The position numbers were made by a program, and so were the translations under genes. This document shows, piece after piece, positions 1 through 6,960 of a DNA stretch of 64,000 nt. Position 1 is the first letter of the stretch, and each line of letters begins with the position of its first letter. Below the pieces are notes generated by a model that saw nothing but the letters and a program-made list of their open reading frames with translations, was not told where the DNA came from and searched no databases. Location: positions 124,001-188,000 of the forward strand of contig CAVVCQ010000008.1 of assembly GCA_963746805.1 (NCBI GenBank), in the 5' to 3' direction. Source of the stretch: DATHTC01 sp963746805. GTDB taxonomy: Bacteria; Actinomycetota; Thermoleophilia; Gaiellales; Gaiellaceae.

Positions 1-206
1 ACAAGGCGCTCGCCGACCTGCCGGAGCGCGAGCAGATCGTGCTCAAGCTCCGGTACGGCCTCGACGGCGACCGCGACCCGATGTCGCTCGAGTCGATCGG
101 GCGCGAGATGGGGATCACCCGCGAGCGCGTCCGCCAGCTCGAGTCGGCCGGGCTCGAGCGGCTCGCGATGCGGCGCGAGATCGGCGCGCTGCACGTCGCA
201 GCCTAG
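1..206 (+). CDS. RNA polymerase sigma-70 family factor, C-terminal end (5' partial)
   Basis: Only the last 67 codons are inside the window; the frame is open to the left edge and stops at TAG 204-206. The residues include LPEREQIVLKLRYGL and ITRERVRQLE, the helix-turn-helix of sigma region 4.2 that reads the -35 promoter element. These motifs match primary or group 2 sigma factors (RpoD/SigA/HrdB type) and not short ECF factors. The protein would act as the promoter-recognition subunit of RNA polymerase. Which principal-type sigma it is cannot be decided from this fragment. It is followed on the same strand, after a gap with hairpins, by a penicillin-binding protein. Confidence 0.9.
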   Translation, partial: KALADLPEREQIVLKLRYGLDGDRDPMSLESIGREMGITRERVRQLESAGLERLAMRREIGALHVAA

Positions 207-248
207 GCGGTCGTCGACGGACTAGCGCCCCGTGCGCTTCGAGCCGGA

Positions 249-266
249 AGCGCCCCAGAGGGCGCT
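249..266 (+). terminator. Hairpin after the sigma factor gene, possible terminator
   Basis: A 6-bp stem AGCGCC/GGCGCT with loop CCAGAG lies 42 nt after the sigma factor stop. A second hairpin, TCCCCC-GTTC-GGGGGA, sits at 348-363. Neither has a T-tract, so termination is only a suggestion. The stretch 207-402 holds no convincing coding sequence: its translation in the downstream frame is Pro/Arg-rich and unlike any penicillin-binding protein N terminus. Confidence 0.3.
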
Positions 267-402
267 CCAGCGCTGCCCGCCGCCCGGTGTGAGGTGGCCG
301 TGTCCTGCCATCTACCAACGAGGACACCGCCGTCGGCCCGAACTTGCTCCCCCGTTCGGGGGATTCGCGCACCTGGACGCCGCGTCTCGGCGTTGTCGCC
401 GT

Positions 403-2700
403 GTGGACGCGAAGCCACAGCGATTCGCCTGGGCACGGCGCCGGCCGTGGTTGACGGGCACGCTCGCGGCGCTCCTCCTCGTCACGGGGACGCTCGCCGC
501 GCTGGTGGCCGCCCGCGGCCCGTTCTTCTTCGTGTCGTGCGATCCCGAGGCGCTGCTGGCGCGCGAGCTCGGGAGGAGCACGGTCGTCCGCGCGCGCGAC
601 GGCACCGTGATCGCGACCATCGCCCCGGACCAGGAGAACCGGCCCGTCCGGCTCGACCAGATGTCGCCGTGGCTGCAGAAGGCGATCGTCGCGATCGAGG
701 ACCGGCGGTTCTACGAGCACGAGGGCATCGACTACCGAGGCACCCTCCGCGCGCTCGTCGCGAACACGGGGGAGGGGGACGTCGTCCAGGGCGGCTCGAC
801 GATCACGCAGCAGCTGGCCCGGGCTCTCTACCTCGGCAACGAGCAGTCGTACTCGCGGAAGCTGACGGAGGGCTGTCTGGCGGTGGAGCTCGACCGCGAT
901 TGGTCGAAGGAGCGGATCCTGGCCGGCTACCTCAACCGCGTCCCGTTCGGGAACCGCGCCTACGGCGCCGAGGCCGCCGCGCGTACGTACTTCTCCAAGC
1001 CGGCGGCGAAGCTGACCCTCGCCGAGGCGGCGCTCCTCGCCGGGCTGCCGCAGTCGCCGTCCCGGCTCGACCCGCTCTCGAATCCCGACGGCGCCCGCAC
1101 ACGGCGCGCCGACGTCCTCGACGCGATGGCGGACATCGGTGCGATCACGGCGTCGCAGGCACAGGAGACCGCGCGCAGCCGGCTCGGGCTCGCGCCGTCG
1201 CCCGCCTACGGCCGGCAGCGCGACCCCTACCTCGCGAGCTTCGTCGCCGAGCAGCTGGCCGAGGAGTACGGCGAGGACGTGCTCCGCGCCGGCGGGCTCG
1301 AGGTGCATACGACCATCGACGCCCGGATGCAGCGCCTGGCGCGCCAGGCCGTGCTCCGGACGCTGAACCGGCGCGGCGACCCCGGTGCAGCGGTCGTTGC
1401 GATCGACCCGAAGGACGGCTCCGTGCGCGCGCTCGCGTCCGTCGTCCCGGGGCGGCGCACCGCGTTCAACCTCGCCGTCGACGGCAAACGGCAGCCGGGC
1501 TCCACGTTCAAGACCTTCGTGCTCACCGAGGCCGTCCGGCGGGGGATCAACCCGTGGTCGACGCAGTACCTCTCCGCCCCGTTCGACGGCCCCGAGTCGC
1601 AGGGGAAGCCCTGGCACGTGGAGACCTACGACGGGACGTACCTCGGGCGGACGCCCATCGTCGGCGCCACCCTCGCGTCCGACAACAGCGTCTACGCCCG
1701 GCTCACGCTCGACCTCGGGCCCGGCCGGGTCGCGGAGCTGGCCCGCAGGATGGGGATCCGCGCCGACCTGCCGCAGGTGCCGTCGCTCGGCCTCGGCGCG
1801 GGCGCCGTCTCGCCGCTCGACCTGGCCACGGCGTACGCGACGCTCGCTGCGGCGGGGCGCCGGGCCGAGCCGCATGTCATCGGCAGGGTCGTCCTCGCCG
1901 ACGGCTCGGTCGACCGGCAGTGGGGGCGGCCCGAGGTGGAGCGTGTCCTGCCCGCGCGCACGGCGTACGAGGTGACGCGGGTGCTCGAGCGGAACATCGA
2001 GGCGGGCACCGGCACGGGTGCCGCGATCGGCCGGCCCGCGGCCGGCAAGACCGGGACGACCGAGAACCACGGCGACGCGTGGTTCGCGGGCTACACGCCG
2101 CAGCTCGCGACCGTCGTCTGGGTCGGCTATCCGGGCAAGCCGGCGCCGATGACGAGCGTGCACGGGATCCGGGTCACCGGCGGGACCTTCCCGGCGACGA
2201 TCTGGCAGCGGTTCATGGCGCCCGCGCTCGAGCAGCTTCCAGCGGCGGACTGGGAGGTCCCGGCTGCGACGATCGCGTGGAAGCGCTGGTGCGGCCGGTA
2301 CCAGTTCGCGCCCTCGGCGGCCGACGCGAAGGCGCAGAACGGGTGCCCGCGGAAGCGGCCGGTCGTCGCGGGCGGACGGCCCGAGCTCGACGAGCCGGCA
2401 CCGACCCCCGCGACCCCAACGACGACGACCGCCACCCCTCCGCCTCCGCCTCCGGCGCCGGCACCCGCGTCGACGCGCCCGACCCGCGCGCTCGTGGGCG
2501 AGCTCGGCACCGTCACGCTCGCGATCACGGCCGACGCGGACGGGGAGGCCGAGGTTCGCGGCTCGCTCTACCCGGCCAGGAGCCTCGACGGCACCCCGCT
2601 CGCCCAGGGGGACGAGATCGAGGTGGTCGACGTCGAGGACGGCGTCCTGCTCGTGGCGCCGCCCGCGGACCCAGGGTTCGAGGACGAAGCGCCGCCCTAG
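403..2700 (+). CDS. Class A penicillin-binding protein (transglycosylase/transpeptidase) with C-terminal NfeD-like domain
   Basis: A bifunctional peptidoglycan synthase that polymerises glycan strands from lipid II and cross-links them outside the membrane. From GTG 403 (765 aa) it has a cytoplasmic Arg-rich start, one membrane helix (about residues 17-38), then a GT51 glycosyltransferase with EDRRFYEHEGIDYRG and GGSTITQQLAR. The transpeptidase follows with SxxK (STFK, Ser367), SDNS (426) and KTGT (549). A Pro/Thr-rich linker leads to about 65 residues (695-761) with the pattern of an NfeD-type OB fold (VRGSLYPARSLDGTPL). The frame is open up to GTG 232, but those 57 codons look non-coding, so 403 is preferred; neither start has a clear ribosome site. 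Its TAG overlaps the stop of the convergent gene in a shared CTAG. Confidence 0.9.
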   Translation: MDAKPQRFAWARRRPWLTGTLAALLLVTGTLAALVAARGPFFFVSCDPEALLARELGRSTVVRARDGTVIATIAPDQENRPVRLDQMSPWLQKAIVAIEDRRFYEHEGIDYRGTLRALVANTGEGDVVQGGSTITQQLARALYLGNEQSYSRKLTEGCLAVELDRDWSKERILAGYLNRVPFGNRAYGAEAAARTYFSKPAAKLTLAEAALLAGLPQSPSRLDPLSNPDGARTRRADVLDAMADIGAITASQAQETARSRLGLAPSPAYGRQRDPYLASFVAEQLAEEYGEDVLRAGGLEVHTTIDARMQRLARQAVLRTLNRRGDPGAAVVAIDPKDGSVRALASVVPGRRTAFNLAVDGKRQPGSTFKTFVLTEAVRRGINPWSTQYLSAPFDGPESQGKPWHVETYDGTYLGRTPIVGATLASDNSVYARLTLDLGPGRVAELARRMGIRADLPQVPSLGLGAGAVSPLDLATAYATLAAAGRRAEPHVIGRVVLADGSVDRQWGRPEVERVLPARTAYEVTRVLERNIEAGTGTGAAIGRPAAGKTGTTENHGDAWFAGYTPQLATVVWVGYPGKPAPMTSVHGIRVTGGTFPATIWQRFMAPALEQLPAADWEVPAATIAWKRWCGRYQFAPSAADAKAQNGCPRKRPVVAGGRPELDEPAPTPATPTTTTATPPPPPPAPAPASTRPTRALVGELGTVTLAITADADGEAEVRGSLYPARSLDGTPLAQGDEIEVVDVEDGVLLVAPPADPGFEDEAPP

Positions 2701-3278
2701 CCGGCCGACTCCTCCTCGAGCGACTCGTCGCCGCCCTCCCCCACCGACTCCACGCCGCCCTGGTCGGCGGAGTAGCCGATCGAGATGAGGTCGGCGATCC
2801 CGATCCACTCGTCCTCGATCAGCGAGCCGCCCGCGCGGTCGATCTTCGCCCGCAGCGGGATCGACCAGGTGTGCTCGAGCAGCGCGATCACGTAGGTCGT
2901 GTCGGGCCGCATCCGCTCCGCGATCGCCGGCGCCTCGTCTGCCTCGAAGACGTGACCGTCGGCGAGCATCTCGGCCCCGAGCTTCGCGCCGATCTCCGCG
3001 CCCTCGCGGCCGCCGATCCCCAGCCCGATCAGCTTCCCGACGGACGTCCCGAAGTCGACCGCCTCGTCGGGACGCAGATCGCTCGCCATCATCACCATGA
3101 ACGCGCCCGTGCGGTCCTTCCGCACCGCGAGCAGGTCGATGACCCTGATGATGCCGAGCTCCTTGAGGCGGTCGAGCTCGGGCAGGAGCTCGCCGCGGAA
3201 GCGGTTCAGCTCGAACTCGATGGTGAGCTTGTGGACGGGTCCACGGGCGAGGATGTCGCCGCTCGGCTCCTCGGTCAC
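2697..3278 (-). CDS. DUF1269/DUF6325-like protein of unknown function
   Basis: A 193-residue protein of no known function. The start is GTG 3278, chosen because AAGGAGG lies 5 nt upstream; an open extension to 3386 would run into a terminator. After a short acidic start the core reads GPVHKLTIEFELNRFRGELL and LKELGIIRVIDLLAVRKD, resembling small actinobacterial DUF1269/DUF6325 proteins, in which a ferredoxin-like half precedes a Gly-rich helical segment (LIGLGIGGREGAEIGAKLGA) that may touch the membrane. The tail is strongly acidic (EGGDESLEEE). It is convergent with the penicillin-binding protein, sharing CTAG as both stop codons. The family assignment is from memory of sequence style and is moderate. 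Confidence 0.7.
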   Translation of the reverse strand: MTEEPSGDILARGPVHKLTIEFELNRFRGELLPELDRLKELGIIRVIDLLAVRKDRTGAFMVMMASDLRPDEAVDFGTSVGKLIGLGIGGREGAEIGAKLGAEMLADGHVFEADEAPAIAERMRPDTTYVIALLEHTWSIPLRAKIDRAGGSLIEDEWIGIADLISIGYSADQGGVESVGEGGDESLEEESAG

Positions 3279-3376
3279 GTCGCCTCCTTCCCCCGGGGGG
3301 ATGTGGTCGAGGGCAGTCGAGCCGCCGGGCCGACGTCCTGCATCGCCCCAACGGGATGAGACCACGAGACGAAGAA

Positions 3377-3397
3377 ACCCCCGCACGTGACGGGGGT
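3377..3397 (-). terminator. Rho-independent terminator behind tRNA-Ala
   Basis: On the minus strand ACCCCCG and CGGGGGT pair around a 7-nt loop, followed by TTCTTCG. It lies 8 nt past the 3' end of tRNA-Ala(GGC), the last gene of the long minus-strand run, and just before the start of the DUF gene. Confidence 0.7.
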
Positions 3398-3404
3398 TCC
3401 GAGG

Positions 3405-3477
3405 TGGAGCCAGCCGGGCTCGAACCGGCGACCTTCGCGCTGCCAGCGCGACGCTCTCCCAGCTGAGCTATGGCCCC
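3405..3477 (-). tRNA. tRNA-Ala(GGC)
   Basis: A complete 73-nt cloverleaf. The acceptor stem GGGGCCA/TGGCTCC has one G-T pair. The anticodon loop CTGGCAG gives GGC, and the T arm is GCCGG-TTCGAGC-CCGGC. CCA is not encoded (CCT follows the discriminator A). It lies 30 nt downstream of rsfS and is followed by a terminator. Confidence 0.96.
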
Positions 3478-3507
3478 AGGGTCGTGCGGATTGTAGCTCC
3501 GGTCGGG

Positions 3508-3864
3508 CTAGCCCGCCGCGGCGGTGTCCAGCTCGATCGCCGGAACGTCGCCCCAGAGCTCCTCGAGGCGGTAGAAGCGGCGCGCCTCGGGCGTGAAGAC
3601 GTGCAGGACGAGGTCGAGGTAGTCCGCGACGATCCACGTCGCCTCGCGCTCGCCGTCGACGTGCTGCGGGATCAGGCGGTCCTGGGCCTTCAGCTTCTCC
3701 CGCACCTCGTCGTAGATCGCCTTCGTCTGCCGCGGGTTGCGGCCGGTGGCGACCACGAAGAAGTCCGTGTACGAGCACACGGGCCGCATGTCGAGAATGA
3801 CGACGTCCTCCGCGAGCTTCTCCTGTGCGAGAGCTGCGACGCGGCGGGCCTGTTCGACGGTGCT
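3508..3864 (-). CDS. rsfS: Ribosomal silencing factor RsfS
   Basis: RsfS binds ribosomal protein L14 on the 50S subunit and blocks subunit joining under nutrient limitation. The conserved centre is present: DMRPVCSYTDFFVVATGRN, QTKAIYDEVREKL and WIVADYLDLVLHVFTPEAR. The first in-frame ATG (3789) would delete the conserved first helix, because residues LSTVEQARRVAALAQEKLAE lie upstream in frame. No ATG or GTG exists between them and the nadD stop at 3919; the best candidate is CTG 3864, which gives 118 residues, the normal family length, with GGAG upstream. CTG 3897 is the alternative. The gene follows nadD by about 54 nt, the standard nadD-rsfS pairing. Confidence 0.85.
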   Translation of the reverse strand, partial: STVEQARRVAALAQEKLAEDVVILDMRPVCSYTDFFVVATGRNPRQTKAIYDEVREKLKAQDRLIPQHVDGEREATWIVADYLDLVLHVFTPEARRFYRLEELWGDVPAIELDTAAAG

Positions 3865-3918
3865 CAGAGGCGGATCGACTCCATTCGTCGCTCTCAGTGT
3901 ACCGCGGTCCGGCGGACG

Positions 3919-4503
3919 TCAGTCGGCGCCGTACAGGCCGAGCTCGGCGATCAGCCGCGCCACGGCGGGAGGCACGACGTCGTCGATCGGCTCGCCGCGG
4001 CGCACGCGGTCGCGGATCTCGGTGGACGACACCGGCCAGGGCTCGATCTCGAAGAACTCGACCCGACCCGGGTCGCGCAACGTCCCGCAGACGCGCTCGA
4101 GCTCCTCCTGCGGGTAGCCGGGCCGGGTCGCGACCGCGAGACCCGCGAGCTCGAGCACGTCATCCGGGCGATACCACGTGTCGAGCCGCGCGAACTGGTC
4201 GGCGCCGACGAGGAAGAGCAGCTCGCCGTAGCGCTCGCGCGCCCAGCGGGTCGTCTCGAGCGTGTACGACGGCTCGCCGCGGTCGATCTCCCAGCGGGAC
4301 ACCTCCGTCCCTGGCACGTCCGCGAACGCCGCCTCGGCGAGCCGCAGGCGCGTCGCCGCCGGCGTCTCGATGCGCTTGTGCGGCGCCACGCCCGTCGGGA
4401 TCACGACGAGCCGCTCGAGCGCGAACCGCTCCTGCGCACGGCGCGCGAGGGCGACGTGCCCGTGGTGCGGCGGGTCGAAGGCGCCGCCGAAGAGCCCGGT
4501 CAC
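3919..4503 (-). CDS. nadD: Nicotinate-nucleotide adenylyltransferase NadD
   Basis: Converts nicotinate mononucleotide and ATP to deamido-NAD in cytosolic NAD synthesis. At 194 residues it has normal family length. The nucleotidyltransferase signature GLFGGAFDPPHHGH is at the N terminus, LLFLVGADQFARLDTW in the middle, and the second ATP-binding motif SSTEIRDRVRRG near the end. Start GTG 4503 overlaps the obg stop as GTGA, implying translational coupling; GTG 4509 is also in frame. It stands in the conserved rne-rplU-rpmA-obg-nadD-rsfS order. Confidence 0.95.
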   Translation of the reverse strand: MTGLFGGAFDPPHHGHVALARRAQERFALERLVVIPTGVAPHKRIETPAATRLRLAEAAFADVPGTEVSRWEIDRGEPSYTLETTRWARERYGELLFLVGADQFARLDTWYRPDDVLELAGLAVATRPGYPQEELERVCGTLRDPGRVEFFEIEPWPVSSTEIRDRVRRGEPIDDVVPPAVARLIAELGLYGAD

Positions 4504-5703
4504 TCCCACTCGAGCACCTCGTCCCCGATCTCGACCTCCTGGCCCGTGCGCACGCCGGCGTTGCGCAGTGCCGCCTCGAGCTCGTCGGGGTCGGAGGGGG
4601 GCGTGCCTGCGACGCGGAAGCCGCGCTCGGTCCGCAGGACGCGGTACGCGCGCCGCGCCGGCGGCTGCGGCCGGTAGACGAGGAAGTCGGCGAGCTCCTC
4701 CGTCGGCTCCTCCGGCGCCGGCAGCGCCTCGGGGCAGAGCTCGAACAGCGCCGTCTTCAGCGCGTCGATCCCCTCCCCGGTCGCCGTCGACGTACGCAGG
4801 ACCGCGACGATCCGCTCGTCGGCGACACCGAACGGCGGCGGCTCGGGCGTGAGGTCGAGCTTGTTGAGCACCACGATCTGGCTGCGCCGCTCGAGCCCGG
4901 CGCCATACAGCTCGAGCTCGCGGTCGACGAGCCGGAAGCGCTCGTCCCCGTCGCCCTCGGACGCGTCGATCACGTGCACGAGGAGACGGGCACGCTCGAG
5001 GTGGGCGAGGAACTCGTGGCCGAGGCCGACGCCCTCGCTCGCGCCCTCGATGAGGCCGGGGACGTCCGCGACCGTGAGCTGGCGGTCGCGACCCGGCGCG
5101 TCGACGGTGCCGAGCACGGGCTGGAGCGTCGTGAACGGGTACGCCGCGACCTTCGGCCGCGCGTTCGAGATGCCGGCGCAGGAGCGACGACTTGCCGGCG
5201 TTCGGGAGCCCGACGAGCGCGGCGTCGGCGACGAGCTTCAGTCGCAGCTCGAGCTCGGCCTCCTCGCCGGGAAGGCCCGTCTCGGCGAAGCGCGGCGTCT
5301 GGCGCGTCGCGGTCGCGAAGCGGGCGTTTCCACGGCCGGCCACGCCGCCCTTTGCGAGCACTTCCCGCCGGCCGGGCGCTGCGAGGTCGACCAGCAGCTC
5401 GTCCTCGCCGGCGCTCCAGACCTGCGTCCCGACGGGGACGGCCAGGACCACGTCGTCGCCGTTGGCGCCGTGGCGACGGTTGCCGCCGCCGTTCCCACCG
5501 CGCCCTCCGCGGAACGTGGCCTTCGTCCGGAACACCGAGAGATCGCGCAGGTCCGGGTCGGCGACGATCACGACGTCGCCCCCGCGCCCACCGTCGCCGC
5601 CGTCGGGCCCGCCCCTGGGGACGAACTTCTCGCGACGGAAGCTCAGCGCGCCGTCGCCGCCGCGCCCGGCGACGACGCTGATGCTCGCACGGTCATGGAA
5701 CAC
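4500..5703 (-). pseudogene. obg: GTPase Obg/CgtA, interrupted by a one-base frameshift
   Basis: Obg is an essential GTPase of late 50S assembly and stress control. The first part (from ATG 5703) shows the Gly-rich Obg fold (GGPDGGDGGRGGDVVIVADP) and the P-loop GLPNAGKSSLL. The second part, in another frame, holds VADVPGLIEGA (switch II), NKLD (G4) and the C-terminal OCT domain (about residues 330-400), ending EVLEWE. One extra base near 5172, just after the P-loop, breaks the frame; skipping it restores RRISNARPKVAAYPFTTLQP and a full-length protein of about 400 residues. Since Obg is essential, a sequencing error is more likely than a dead gene. It overlaps nadD by four bases. Confidence 0.9.
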
Positions 5704-5799
5704 CGGCGCATCCTGCCCGAGCCGCTTCGGCCACGGCTGGTGTCAGGCACTGAGGGATAGGTCCCGGATCACGCCCGTCACGGTTTCGGAGCGATCGGG

Positions 5800-5849
5800 C
5801 GGGCGGGATCGCCGCGTGCCCCGTCCAGGGGCACAGCGCATCCCGCCCG
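5800..5849. other. Large hairpin in the obg-rpmA intergenic region
   Basis: CGGGCGGGAT (5800-5809) pairs with ATCCCGCCCG (5840-5849). Inside, GTGCCCC (5816-5822) pairs with GGGGCAC (5828-5834) around a five-base loop. The 366-nt gap 5704-6069 contains no supportable gene; besides this structure it holds GGTGTCAGGCAC (5739-5750), reminiscent of one arm of a REP-type palindrome, and the rpmA palindrome. The hairpin would form in the obg leader on the minus strand, but function is unknown. Confidence 0.5.
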
Positions 5850-6042
5850 TCACGACATGCACGTGCCGATGAGTGCGCGGTTCCTGGCCGGAGCGCCCGC
5901 ACCGCCAGGTGCGCGCGCGCAGGCCGTTCGAACTGCTCGGCCACTGCAACGAGAGACGGCACCTCGAGGCCGAAGGGCGGTTCATCCGCCCGAGAGGCCA
6001 CACCCAGGCCACTCGAAGCCCTCAGGCAGAAGGAGGGGGCTC

Positions 6043-6066
6043 GTGGGGGAACCATGGTTCCCCCAC
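6043..6066 (-). terminator. Perfect 24-nt palindrome immediately after rpmA
   Basis: GTGGGGGAACCA and its exact complement form a 24-nt perfect palindrome 3 nt beyond the rpmA stop. Such a stem could terminate or protect the 3' end of the rplU-rpmA transcript; no T-run follows, so it might be a processing or stability element instead. Confidence 0.5.
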
Positions 6067-6069
6067 GCT

Positions 6070-6315
6070 CTAAGCGATGTCGACGTAGCGCCTGTCGCCG
6101 CTCGTGCGGAACGCGACCTTGCCCTCGCGCGTGGCGAAGATCGTGTCGTCGCGGCCGAGGCTCGTGCCGTCGCCCGGGCGGAACCGCGTCCCGCGCTGGC
6201 GGACGATGATCATCCCGGCCTTGACCTCCTGGCCGTCGAAGATCTTGACGCCGAGCATCTTCGGGTTCGAGTCGCGACCGTTGCGCGAGGAGCCGAGGCC
6301 CTTCTTGTGCGCCAT
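6070..6315 (-). CDS. rpmA: 50S ribosomal protein L27
   Basis: 81 residues, normal L27 length, starting MAHKKGLGSSRNGRDSNP without the cleavable N-terminal extension found in Firmicutes. L27 reaches the peptidyl-transferase centre with its N terminus. Ile/Val-rich strands and the basic GTRFRPG segment are typical. Its ATG shares one base with the rplU stop (TAATG), so the two ribosomal proteins are translationally coupled. Confidence 0.98.
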   Translation of the reverse strand: MAHKKGLGSSRNGRDSNPKMLGVKIFDGQEVKAGMIIVRQRGTRFRPGDGTSLGRDDTIFATREGKVAFRTSGDRRYVDIA

Positions 6316-6890
6316 TAGGAGTCTCCCTCCGTCCGCTTCGCGATGGCCGCCTCGAGCGCCGCGATCGCGCCCTTGCGGTTGCCGTGCGCGCGCTCATAGG
6401 CGAGGGCCGCCTCGAGCGTCGGCAGGTGCCGGCCCTTCGTCCAGTCGGCCACCTCGGCGACCTTGAGCCCCTCGTAGTCCGTCGGCGCCTGCTCGGCCGC
6501 CTCGGCCTGCGGCGCCGGAGTCTCGGCCTTCGGTGCCGGGGCATCGGCCTTCGGCGCGGGCGGCGCGGCCTTCTTGCCCGCGCGCTTGGTCTCCGTCCCG
6601 ATCGAGTCGATCGCGATGCGCGAGAGCCGGCTGCGGTAGCCCGTGTGCTTCTTGTACCCGGACTTCGGCTTGTACTTGCCGATGCGGATCTTCTCGCCGA
6701 GGACGTGGCCGACGACGCGCGCCGTCACCGTGCTCGTCGGGTTGAGCTGCGCCTCGCCGTCGCCGCCGACGAACAGGACGGGCGGCTCGAAGGTCGCGCC
6801 CTCGTCGCCCTTGACCCGGTCCACGAGCAGTGTCTGGCCCTCCTGGACCCGGTACTGCTTGCCGCCGACGGTGATGATCGCGTAAGGCAT
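6315..6890 (-). CDS. rplU: 50S ribosomal protein L21 with C-terminal extension
   Basis: Residues 1-100 are a standard L21 (MPYAIITVGGKQYRVQEG, then KPKSGYKKHTGYRSRLSRIAI), which binds 23S rRNA. The protein is 191 residues, nearly twice the usual length. The extra part is an Ala/Pro/Lys linker (about 105-135) and a compact helical tail from YEGLKVAEVADW to IAALEAAI containing YERAHGNRKGAI, a motif seen in other actinobacterial proteins. ATG 6890 is the natural start; a base loss in the upstream rne makes that frame read straight into rplU, but this fusion is considered an artefact. Coupled to rpmA through TAATG. Confidence 0.96.
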   Translation of the reverse strand: MPYAIITVGGKQYRVQEGQTLLVDRVKGDEGATFEPPVLFVGGDGEAQLNPTSTVTARVVGHVLGEKIRIGKYKPKSGYKKHTGYRSRLSRIAIDSIGTETKRAGKKAAPPAPKADAPAPKAETPAPQAEAAEQAPTDYEGLKVAEVADWTKGRHLPTLEAALAYERAHGNRKGAIAALEAAIAKRTEGDS

Positions 6891-6960
6891 CTCAGAGCGT
6901 GGAAACGCGGGCACGCGCCCGCGGGATGCCCAGTGTAGCGCGGTTCGCGTCCGGGACGGG

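Noticed and set aside
115..3351. Long open frame antisense to the penicillin-binding protein
   Set aside because: Arg/Pro/Gly-rich translation with no family resemblance; the usual mirror of a GC-rich gene with G/C third positions.
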